Shown in pieces: positions 19,739-26,977 of a stretch of 64,000 nucleotides of DNA. The DNA is taken from the NCBI GenBank assembly GCA_905479925.1, contig CAJQOL010000066.1, forward strand, positions 1-64,000. Direction: 5' to 3'. A program made the position numbers and the translations under genes. Below the pieces are notes generated by a model that was given only the letters and a program-made list of their open reading frames with translations, did no database searches and had not been told where the DNA came from. Source of the DNA: an uncultured Kangiellaceae bacterium (GTDB lineage: Bacteria > Pseudomonadota > Gammaproteobacteria > Enterobacterales > Kangiellaceae). Positions within the stretch are counted from its first letter, which is position 1. Each line of letters starts with the position of its first letter.

Positions 19739-19804
19739 ACACTAGGTATAGTGTAGTTTGACGATTTACCTATAAGTGGCGCCTACTAAAGAACCCGTTA
19801 GTAG
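19739..19804. promoter_or_regulatory. Two dyads in the divergent M14-peptidase/modA control region
   Basis: ACACTA-GGTA-TAGTGT (19739-19754) is a perfect 6+6 palindrome near the peptidase start. CTACTAA (19783-19789) and TTAGTAG (19798-19804) are perfect 7-base arms around 8 bases, in the modA leader. Either may be an operator or hairpin. Neither resembles a ModE site as I remember it. Confidence 0.4.
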
Positions 19805-19854
19805 CGTTTGTGACCAAACTAATTTCCAAAAATGCGCAGCCAGAATAGGAAACT

Positions 19855-20679
19855 ATGGCAACCAAATCAATCAAATTACCAATAATTGTTTCAAATTGTT
19901 TGTTTCTAATTGTTAGCCTACTGATTCTTATAGGCTCTATACCCTGCTTTTCTGCGGAATTGAGAGTCGCCGTGGCTAGTAATTTTATTGAACCCGCCAG
20001 AGCGTTAAGCCAAGAATTTGATAAAAAGAATCACACAATTTCCCTGATAAGTGGTTCAAGCGGAAAACTTTTTCTACAAATTAGCAAAGGCGCGCCCTTT
20101 GACCTTTACCTTTCTGCCGACAGCGTAAAACCTCATACGCTTGTAGAGCAAGGTTTAGCTCAGCGCGATACATTAAAGACCTATGCAACTGGTAAACTGG
20201 GTATTTGGTTTTCACATTGCCCGCTAACGGCAAATGCCCGGCAGCAATTACTGAGTAGCCAATTATCGCCGAACGTCGTTAAACAGCTATTATCGGTTAG
20301 AAAAATCGCCATCGCTAATCCCGCCCTAGCCCCCTACGGCATGGCCTCTAAGCAATATTTGATTACAAGCGGGTTATGGGATCAGGTTGAAGATAGATTA
20401 GTCTACCCTGAAAATATATCGCAGGTTGCTCAACTGGCTAAGCTAGGAGTTGTAGAGACTGCTTTTATTGCCCTATCGCAAACGCCAAGTCTGCAAACCT
20501 TGTCCGCCAAAAGACCTAACCAGTGTGTTCTTGGTATAGCTACAGAGCATCACTCTGCAATATCGCAACAGCTGGTAGTTTTAAACAGCAGCAAGAATAA
20601 TGAACTCGCTCGTCGGTTCGCCGATTTTTTAAGCTCAAAAAAAGCTCAAGACCTTATAAAAAACATGGGATACAAATGA
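19855..20679 (+). CDS. modA: Molybdate ABC transporter substrate-binding protein ModA
   Basis: A 274-residue periplasmic binding protein that delivers molybdate (or tungstate) to ModBC. Residues about 1-35 hold a signal peptide (NCLFLIVSLLILIGSIPCFSA). The mature start ELRVAVASNFIEPARALSQEF, then LISGSSGKLFLQISKGAPFDLYLSAD and the NPALAPYGMASKQYL segment, are classic ModA. The C-terminus KKAQDLIKNMGYK is also typical. It begins the plus-strand modA-nfuA-modB-modC run. Binding specificity among oxyanions cannot be told from the motifs. Confidence 0.94.
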   Translation: MATKSIKLPIIVSNCLFLIVSLLILIGSIPCFSAELRVAVASNFIEPARALSQEFDKKNHTISLISGSSGKLFLQISKGAPFDLYLSADSVKPHTLVEQGLAQRDTLKTYATGKLGIWFSHCPLTANARQQLLSSQLSPNVVKQLLSVRKIAIANPALAPYGMASKQYLITSGLWDQVEDRLVYPENISQVAQLAKLGVVETAFIALSQTPSLQTLSAKRPNQCVLGIATEHHSAISQQLVVLNSSKNNELARRFADFLSSKKAQDLIKNMGYK

Positions 20680-20768
20680 GTTGTTTCTGGTAAAATAAAC
20701 ACTTATTTGAGCCGTACACCGTCCTAGACTTGGGCAAACGACTCACCACATTATATTGGATAAACATT

Positions 20769-21362
20769 GTGACCGTAGATTCTTCATTGATTGAAATTAC
20801 ACCTGGTGCTCAGGAACATTTTGGCGGATTGCTCTCTTCTCAAGAAGAAGGCACCGGAATTCGAGTTTTTGTTGTTAACCCTGGCACTCCACATGCCGAG
20901 TGCGGTGTTTCCTACTGCCCGACCGATGCAGTTGAAAAAAACGACCTCAAAATCGAGCTTAAAGGATTCAATGCTTATATTGATGAAGATAGCATCCCCT
21001 ATCTAGAAGAAGCTAAAATCGATTATCAAACTGACGATATGGGTGGACAATTAACTCTTAGAGCACCCAATGCAAAAGCTCGCAAAGTTGATGATGATGC
21101 CCCTGCTATTGAGCGAATCCGCTATTTGTTGGAATCTGAAATTAACCCACAGCTAGCTAATCACGGCGGGCAAGTGTCTTTGGCTGAGTTCACAGAAGAC
21201 GGAATCGTCGTTTTACAATTTGGTGGCGGTTGCCAAGGCTGTGGTATGGTAGACGCGACACTAAGCGACGGCATTGAAAAAACGTTGATGGAAAAAGTTC
21301 CTGAAGTTAAAGGTGTTAAAGATATCACCGAGCATGAACAAGGTGATAACCCTTACTACTAG
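20769..21362 (+). CDS. nfuA: Fe-S cluster carrier / biogenesis protein NfuA
   Basis: NfuA carries [4Fe-4S] clusters to target enzymes, especially under iron limitation or oxidative stress. I chose the GTG at 20769, giving 197 residues starting [18 protein letters not shown], which aligns with known NfuA N-termini; the longer TTG frame from 20730 adds 13 unrelated residues. An A-type scaffold-like domain covers about 1-100 ([20 protein letters not shown]). The C-terminal Nfu domain carries the cluster-binding CxxC ([15 protein letters not shown]). It is unusual to find nfuA between modA and modB: it lies 90 bases after modA and 66 bases before modB. The link could be functional or only a shared transcript. 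Confidence 0.95.
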   Translation: MTVDSSLIEITPGAQEHFGGLLSSQEEGTGIRVFVVNPGTPHAECGVSYCPTDAVEKNDLKIELKGFNAYIDEDSIPYLEEAKIDYQTDDMGGQLTLRAPNAKARKVDDDAPAIERIRYLLESEINPQLANHGGQVSLAEFTEDGIVVLQFGGGCQGCGMVDATLSDGIEKTLMEKVPEVKGVKDITEHEQGDNPYY

Positions 21363-21428
21363 ATAGCAAGGAATACTTGCTTTGATTAGCAAATTTAGCC
21401 TTAAAAACAATCGCGGACGAAGGATGAT

Positions 21429-22112
21429 ATGTCAGACTATTCCGCGATACTAGTCACCCTAAAGCTCGCGATTACCGCTAGCTTTATACTATTGTTATTA
21501 GGCTTGCCACTGGCCTGGTGGCTTTCGCGACCCGCAGTTAGTCCAGTTAAATCGTTTTTCCAACCTATAGTTGAAGCAATTGTTGCTCTTCCATTGGTAT
21601 TACCGCCAACTGTATTAGGCTTTTATCTGTTAATTGCTTTTTCTCCAGACAGTTGGCTTGGACAAAGCTGGTTATCCGTTACTGGAACAACATTAGCGTT
21701 TAGCTTTTCAGGCCTTGTGATCGGGTCCCTCATTTATTCTTTGCCGTTTGTCATTCAACCATTGCAAGCTACTTTTGCTGCTATTCCTGAATCAACTATT
21801 GAAGTAGCTAAATCACTTGGTTGTAATAAGGTTCAACTGTTTAAGAGGGTTATCTTACCGATAAGTAAAACAGGAATAATCAGCGCTTTTAGCTTGGGAT
21901 TTGCTCATACGCTCGGGGAGTTTGGTGTTGTTTTAATGATTGGGGGGAACATTGAGAATGAAACCCGTGTGGTTTCAATAGCTATCTACGACCATGTTGA
22001 AACGTTGCAGTTTGCACAGGCTCACCAGTTATCGTTAATCTTAATCCTATTTTCTTTAGCACTGTTAACAATTCTCTACCGTTTCAAAAATAATCGCGTA
22101 GGGTTTTACTAA
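21429..22112 (+). CDS. modB: Molybdate ABC transporter permease ModB
   Basis: A 227-residue inner-membrane permease with about five or six hydrophobic helices, the normal size for ModB. The cytoplasmic EAA loop that docks on ModC is EVAKSLGCNKVQLFKRVILP. Other family features are ALPLVLPPTVLGFYLL and the AHTLGEFGVVLMIGGNIE segment. An SD-like GGACGAAGGA precedes the ATG. The stop overlaps the modC start (TAATG), indicating translational coupling. Confidence 0.95.
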   Translation: MSDYSAILVTLKLAITASFILLLLGLPLAWWLSRPAVSPVKSFFQPIVEAIVALPLVLPPTVLGFYLLIAFSPDSWLGQSWLSVTGTTLAFSFSGLVIGSLIYSLPFVIQPLQATFAAIPESTIEVAKSLGCNKVQLFKRVILPISKTGIISAFSLGFAHTLGEFGVVLMIGGNIENETRVVSIAIYDHVETLQFAQAHQLSLILILFSLALLTILYRFKNNRVGFY

Positions 22113-23212
22113 TGTTACAAATTCAACTGACTGCGCAGCTTGATGCTTTTTTACTATCGGTCAAAGCGTCGATACCAACTAATAGTATTATTGGTTTATT
22201 TGGTGCGTCTGGCAGCGGCAAGTCGCTTCTAATAAGACAACTTGCAGGCTTTGACCAGAATCATTGTCAAAACAGCCAAATTAAGTTTGATCAAATATGC
22301 TGGGTAAATTCTGAAGAAGGTCATTTTACCCCTGTACAGCAAAGAGCAATTGGCTATTTACCCCAGTCATATGATCTTTTCCCTCACCTAAACGTTAATC
22401 AAAATATTACTTTTGCGAGTAACAATAATCCAGATTTAAATAACAAACAACTGACAGATATTGTTATAACCGCTCTTGATATTGGCGAACTTTCTAAACG
22501 AAAACCACACCAACTATCAGGTGGCCAACGACAGCGTGTTGCGCTTGCTAGAGCCATTCTATCGAGCTCTCAACTGCTGCTACTTGACGAACCTTTTTCT
22601 GCGATAGGCGAAGATCATTTAGGTGCTGCAATGCGATTGTTGAAAACTCTGAAAGAAGACTTTGGTAGAACAATTATTATCGCGTCTCATAACCGTATTG
22701 AACATGCATTTCTAGATGATTATATCCTTACGCTGCGAAACGGTAGCATTGAGCAAAGTGGTAACTACCGTGAAATTTCAACAGACATCGAAGGACGGTT
22801 CTGCCGAACCAGTAATGCGGTTAACCACCTTGTAGCGAAAGTTGAAACCTATCACCAAAAGTATTCCCTTAATCAATTGTCTCGAGGCGAACATACTCTG
22901 TGGGCAGGTGAATCTCCAATGAAGAATGGAACCCCCATTGTATTAGAGATTCATGCTCAAGATATTTCATTGTTTGTGGAAAAGAATACAGCTAGTAGTA
23001 TGCTAAACTCTCTGCCGGTCACAATCGTGAGCTATTCCGAACTAACGGGGCACCAACTACTAATTAAGCTAGCACTGGATGATGATTTTCTAACAACCTT
23101 TATTACCAAAAAATCCTTTGAAGAGCTAGGGCTAACAATTGGCATGTCGCTCTACGCCTGTTTTAAGGCTGTAAGCGTGATCTCAATAAAACACTCTTCT
23201 AAACAGGCCTGA
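22112..23212 (+). CDS. modC: Molybdate ABC transporter ATP-binding protein ModC
   Basis: A 366-residue ATPase that powers ModAB transport. The Walker A motif is at 31-38 (GASGSGKS), the ABC signature is LSGGQRQRVALARA, and Walker B with the catalytic Glu is LLLLDEPFSAIGE. The H-loop is in IIIASHNRIEHAF. The region after about 250 (GTPIVLEIHAQDISLF and onward) fits the C-terminal TOBE/molybdate-binding domain of ModC. Its ATG overlaps the modB stop. A small membrane-protein gene follows after 12 bases. Confidence 0.95.
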   Translation: MLQIQLTAQLDAFLLSVKASIPTNSIIGLFGASGSGKSLLIRQLAGFDQNHCQNSQIKFDQICWVNSEEGHFTPVQQRAIGYLPQSYDLFPHLNVNQNITFASNNNPDLNNKQLTDIVITALDIGELSKRKPHQLSGGQRQRVALARAILSSSQLLLLDEPFSAIGEDHLGAAMRLLKTLKEDFGRTIIIASHNRIEHAFLDDYILTLRNGSIEQSGNYREISTDIEGRFCRTSNAVNHLVAKVETYHQKYSLNQLSRGEHTLWAGESPMKNGTPIVLEIHAQDISLFVEKNTASSMLNSLPVTIVSYSELTGHQLLIKLALDDDFLTTFITKKSFEELGLTIGMSLYACFKAVSVISIKHSSKQA

Positions 23213-23224
23213 AGCAGTTATTCG

Positions 23225-23485
23225 ATGCGTTACTTGTCAAAACATAAACTACTCAAAAAGCTAGAGTCAATGGCTGAAAATCCAAGAGAACAATTAAAGC
23301 GGGTCGCTATTGGAACCGCCATATGTTTTTGTTCATTACTTGCTCTAATCTTAACTAGTTCCTTAGAAAAAGTATGGCTTTTCTATTTACTTTCTATTAT
23401 CGGGATATCTGCCATTATCTATGCAGTTCCGGGGTATATTGGTGTGTGGGCTTGGCGGATGAAACACGTTCTATTTAAAAAATAA
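23225..23485 (+). CDS. Small two-helix inner-membrane protein, unknown
   Basis: An 86-residue protein with a basic, charged N-terminus (about 1-27) and two hydrophobic helices (about 28-44 and 51-70), ending MKHVLFKK. I do not recognise a family. Only 12 bases separate it from modC, so it is probably cotranscribed, but nothing in it indicates molybdate or Fe-S function. The next gene (mscS-like) follows after 184 bp. Confidence 0.65.
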   Translation: MRYLSKHKLLKKLESMAENPREQLKRVAIGTAICFCSLLALILTSSLEKVWLFYLLSIIGISAIIYAVPGYIGVWAWRMKHVLFKK

Positions 23486-23669
23486 CGACTAAGCGAACCT
23501 TGCTTGCAGCATATCCGTAGAAAGGTCCGTTACTCGCCTTCGAAAGTGGCCGGAGCCAATCATGGTCGACGTCTATTATGATAGAGGCTTATTATACTCG
23601 TCACTTATTCTGACCAGCGCTTTTTTATGCTAATATAAATCAATCATCACATAATAAAAGTGACAAAAG

Positions 23670-24734
23670 ATGAACCTAGACTGGTTACATGAAATCTATC
23701 AAAAGCTTCCGTTTCAGCTACTTGATTATGGCGTAATAGGACTAAATCTATTAATTTTTCTTTATGCAGGATTCGTAGTAAGAGAGTCCCAAAAAGATAA
23801 AGTAACAAGCTCCACTCGCAATCGCATGCTAGCACTTCGAGCAACCAATTTAGCCCTTTTCTTTATTTATATTATTACCGGTGTTATTGAAATTCTATTT
23901 GACTCAAAGGTGCCACACTTAAAAGAAATCTCACAAACAGGTTTAACCATTTTGATTTCTTACATCGCATTTCATTACCTGCAAAACTGGATTGTTATTC
24001 GGTTTGGGAAAGAAAAGGAGGTTAATGGCGAAAAATTTAAAGGCGAATCTTATGCTAGCGAAATAGTCGGATTAATTGCGCTAGTCCTAGTCGCATCGAT
24101 TGTATTCTTAGTCATTATTAACGTTTGGGAACTTAATAATTGGTTGCAAGCAACCTCTGTGATAGGTGGTATTTTGATACTTCTATTCGCTTCGAAAGAC
24201 TATTTTTTAGGTGATATGATCAGTGGTTTAATTATGCATTACAACCACTCGGTAGAAGCCGGCTCGGTTATAAGGGTTAAAGAGCTTGATATAACGGGAG
24301 TCGTTATGCAAATAACCTTGTCACAGACAACAATTCGCGACATGGTACAAAAACATGAAATAGCAATACCTAATTCAAAACTCAGAAACGCTACGGTAGA
24401 AACAATATCTAACAGCTCCAAAAATGGTTTCAGGGATTTCTTGGATTTCAAAATCGGATACGAACATCAAACAGAAACCATTCAGAGCTTTCTTACTACA
24501 ATATGGCAACAGTCGACAGAAATTGAAGCAGCTATTAATTCAGAAGCTACCCCTAAAATTATTGTCGTTGATAATGGTGACCATGCCGTTACATGGCGAT
24601 TACTCTATTATGTCAAGAATCCCTATCGTTTAAGCGATGCTCGAAATACCATTCAAACTCAAGCTCTTGAGTATAGCCAAAAACAAGCTATCGGTCTTAA
24701 TACCCCGATGACACATCAAATATTAGGTCAGTAA
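23670..24734 (+). CDS. MscS-family mechanosensitive ion channel
   Basis: A 354-residue membrane protein. Several transmembrane helices occupy about residues 18-165. The pore helix and connecting segment (LLFASKDYFLGDMISGLIM) lead into the MscS beta domain, with the family motif around ITGVVMQITLSQTTIRD and EIAIPNSKLRNATVE. Such channels release solutes during hypo-osmotic shock or act in osmoadaptation. The pore-lining helix is less Gly/Ala-rich than in E. coli MscS, so gating may differ. It has its own upstream gap (184 bp) and is probably monocistronic. Confidence 0.9.
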   Translation: MNLDWLHEIYQKLPFQLLDYGVIGLNLLIFLYAGFVVRESQKDKVTSSTRNRMLALRATNLALFFIYIITGVIEILFDSKVPHLKEISQTGLTILISYIAFHYLQNWIVIRFGKEKEVNGEKFKGESYASEIVGLIALVLVASIVFLVIINVWELNNWLQATSVIGGILILLFASKDYFLGDMISGLIMHYNHSVEAGSVIRVKELDITGVVMQITLSQTTIRDMVQKHEIAIPNSKLRNATVETISNSSKNGFRDFLDFKIGYEHQTETIQSFLTTIWQQSTEIEAAINSEATPKIIVVDNGDHAVTWRLLYYVKNPYRLSDARNTIQTQALEYSQKQAIGLNTPMTHQILGQ

Positions 24735-25047
24735 TACGCTAAGCGGTGCTCATGAAAATAGCCCGCTTAGTTCGTTTACTTATAACAATATTGTCTTCTA
24801 GCACATTTTATACTTTACACAAATTTGCTGGAATTCCGCCTATACTTTAAAGAGAAGTAATAGCCTATTGCCTAGCTCAATCTAACTAGTTTGAAGACGC
24901 TTGATAGCCAATTTGAATTCAAAGTGTAACTAAAGAAAATTTTGCAACAGTCGATATAAAATTTAGAACTGTCGATATATAGGGATAAATTGGCTACATT
25001 AACAACCATTTAACACTTGCAAACTGCTCGTTAGGAGATCCTATCCC
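24735..25047. promoter_or_regulatory. 313-bp region with a 21-bp-spaced direct repeat upstream of the DUF3718 gene
   Basis: GTCGATATA occurs at 24950-24958 and again at 24971-24979, exactly 21 bases (two helical turns) apart, about 70 bp before the ATG at 25048. The copies have similar flanks (ACA/ACT before them). This is the spacing expected of a direct-repeat operator bound on one face of DNA. AGGAGATCC is the ribosome site before the ATG. Nothing else was seen. Confidence 0.5.
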
Positions 25048-25452
25048 ATGAGTAATCTTAAACCGACTTGCTTTATAGCTATAGCTTGCTTTGCTCTGTC
25101 TGTAAGCTATAGTCCACCTAGCTATGCCGCTGCGGACCGTCTGGCTGCGTCAATTTGTGAGGCCGCCAAGACAAATAATCGTTCACAGATGCGAAAAAAA
25201 TTGAGTAAAGCTCGATTAAGATTGAGGGACATTTATCAAGGATTAAGATGTGGTAAAGAAGGCAGTCTATTAAGGGTCGCCACTAATGCAAATGCCATGG
25301 ACTCAGCCAAATATATTCTATCTAAAGCGAAAAAAGTCGCTCTTTCGAAAAAGGATAAAGACGGCGATAATATTATTCAATATACACAAAAACTAGTTGA
25401 TGCCGGTGACGCTAGTAAGCAAGAGTTTTTAACCTTCTATCAATCTAAATAA
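25048..25452 (+). CDS. DUF3718 family secreted protein
   Basis: A 134-residue exported protein. The signal peptide ends near residue 28 (SPPSYAAAD). The mature part carries the DUF3718 pattern: ASICEAAKTNNRSQMRKKL, then RLRLRDIYQGLRCGKEG and SLLRVATNANA. Two cysteines (in SICEA and LRCGKEG) could form a disulfide. The family is found in marine gammaproteobacteria such as Shewanella and has no known function to my knowledge. A strong AGGAG ribosome site supports the start. Confidence 0.85.
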   Translation: MSNLKPTCFIAIACFALSVSYSPPSYAAADRLAASICEAAKTNNRSQMRKKLSKARLRLRDIYQGLRCGKEGSLLRVATNANAMDSAKYILSKAKKVALSKKDKDGDNIIQYTQKLVDAGDASKQEFLTFYQSK

Positions 25453-25759
25453 CCTGAACTCAGAATAATCTAACTTCTTCAGCAAGGTTAGTGTAAATGT
25501 TAAGACCAACTAATTCCGGGCCCAAATAAGATAATGCGTGGAGTGATTTTTATTTACTTCATAAGTTAAAACTTTCCGTAACGGAAAGTAAACAGAGGAT
25601 ATGACTATCGATTTATTGGAATGATAGAACTTAGTGACTCAGGCTTCATACAAAAACCGAGTGGAGTTCAGTCTAATTTATTCAGTCGTTTTTCAAGGTC
25701 TCAGAGTATGAGTTTGTAAAATACTCTGCTGGGTTTATCGGATTAAGTACCAACAATCG
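25453..25759. other. 307-bp convergent intergenic region with a 19-bp palindrome
   Basis: ACTTTCCGT-A-ACGGAAAGT (25571-25589) is a perfect 9+9 palindrome around one central base. It lies between the 3' ends of the DUF3718 gene and the HlyD-type gene, so it is not in a normal promoter position. No T-run follows, so an intrinsic terminator is unlikely. No ORF or RNA gene was identified around it. Confidence 0.7.
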
Positions 25760-26977
25760 CTACCTTAAAACAACAGAGACATCATTAGCGATACTGTTTG
25801 ACGGATGAATAATAATTGTGTCGCCAACCGCAAGTCCTCCAATAATTTCGACGTAACGCTCGTTTCGCCTATTAATTACCACAGGTTGCAAAATAGCGGT
25901 ATCGTCTATCACTTTGAACACCGACCAAATTTCATTATTTCTAAACACCGCTGATAGCGGAACCTGAATAACATCGGTTGCTTGTTCGATAATAATCTCT
26001 GCCTCCACCCGAAAGGCATCACCGAGGCTTTTCCAATTTTTAGCGTCTCCCGTAAAACTAAGAAGCACATTAACTCTTTGCTCTTCGACGCCGAGTGCAG
26101 ATATTTTAGTGAATCCAGAAGGTTCAACCATTCTAACTTTAGCCTCAAGATCAGTTTGTCCTCCCCATCGCTTAATGATTGCTCTATCTCCAACCTCAAC
26201 CTTTACCGCGTTAGTAGATAACATTTCAATAATCACTTCTAAATCATTTGGATTTCCAATTTCTACTAGTGGTGTCCCAACCGCGACAATGCTCTCACTT
26301 TTATGCAATATTCTAAGGACTTGACCATTCACGGGAGAATACAAGCAAATATGACAAGAATCTTCAGCCTTAGTCCCCCTGCGCTCATCAATAGAGTTTG
26401 GTTGCATTAGTCGTACTTTTGCAGACTCCAAATTAGCGGTCATCACTTTCTGGTTTGATTGCGCTGTCTCCAGCTCGGCCTGTCGAGTTTTTAAGCTTAA
26501 TTCAGAGCGCTCAAACGCCGCTTTTGATAAGCTATTTTTTTCGTAAAGCGCACGATTACGCTTCAGCTCTGCGAGGTCAAATTCAAGTTGAGCTTGCACT
26601 TGGCGAACTCTCGCATTAGCCAGCGAAAGTGCAGCAGTAGCGCCCTCTACTTCTGCTCTCGCTTGAGTTTCCGAGCGTTTGTCTAAAAACTGGGGATTGG
26701 CTGGGTACATGTTAGCAATAACAGACACACCTGCCGTTACAGTATCGCCAGGCTCTCTCTCAATTCGAGTAACTCGACCTTCTACAGGCGCGGAAACCGT
26801 ATAAACATCATGAATACGGGTTTTACCTTCGCCCTCTAAAGTCACCGCAAGGTCGCCACGCTCCACGACATGAACATCAATTCTAATTGGTTCGGGGAGA
26901 AAAGCGTAAAATAATAATCCAAATGCCGAAAGGGTTAGCCCCCACTTAATCAAAATTTTAATCGCCGGTAACTTCAT
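25760..26977 (-). CDS. HlyD/MacA-type periplasmic adaptor (membrane fusion protein)
   Basis: A 405-residue adaptor linking an inner-membrane ABC transporter toward the outer membrane. An uncleaved N-terminal anchor covers about 8-28 (KWGLTLSAFGLLFYAFLPEP). Lipoyl/barrel-sandwich halves flank a coiled-coil hairpin (about 95-200, with LANARVRQVQAQLEFDLAELKR). The second lipoyl half is SPVNGQVLRILHKSESIVAVG, recognisable in part, followed by beta-barrel domains. An unusual CHIC pair sits just before it. The last gene of an ATPase-permease-adaptor operon, it begins at the permease stop (shared base 26977). The exported substrate is unknown. Confidence 0.88.
   Translation of the reverse strand: MKLPAIKILIKWGLTLSAFGLLFYAFLPEPIRIDVHVVERGDLAVTLEGEGKTRIHDVYTVSAPVEGRVTRIEREPGDTVTAGVSVIANMYPANPQFLDKRSETQARAEVEGATAALSLANARVRQVQAQLEFDLAELKRNRALYEKNSLSKAAFERSELSLKTRQAELETAQSNQKVMTANLESAKVRLMQPNSIDERRGTKAEDSCHICLYSPVNGQVLRILHKSESIVAVGTPLVEIGNPNDLEVIIEMLSTNAVKVEVGDRAIIKRWGGQTDLEAKVRMVEPSGFTKISALGVEEQRVNVLLSFTGDAKNWKSLGDAFRVEAEIIIEQATDVIQVPLSAVFRNNEIWSVFKVIDDTAILQPVVINRRNERYVEIIGGLAVGDTIIIHPSNSIANDVSVVLR

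Noticed and set aside
20730-20768. TTG start 13 codons upstream of nfuA
   Set aside because: The extra residues do not fit known NfuA N-termini; the GTG at 20769 does.
25571-25589. Palindrome as an intrinsic terminator
   Set aside because: A one-base centre leaves little loop and there is no T-run.
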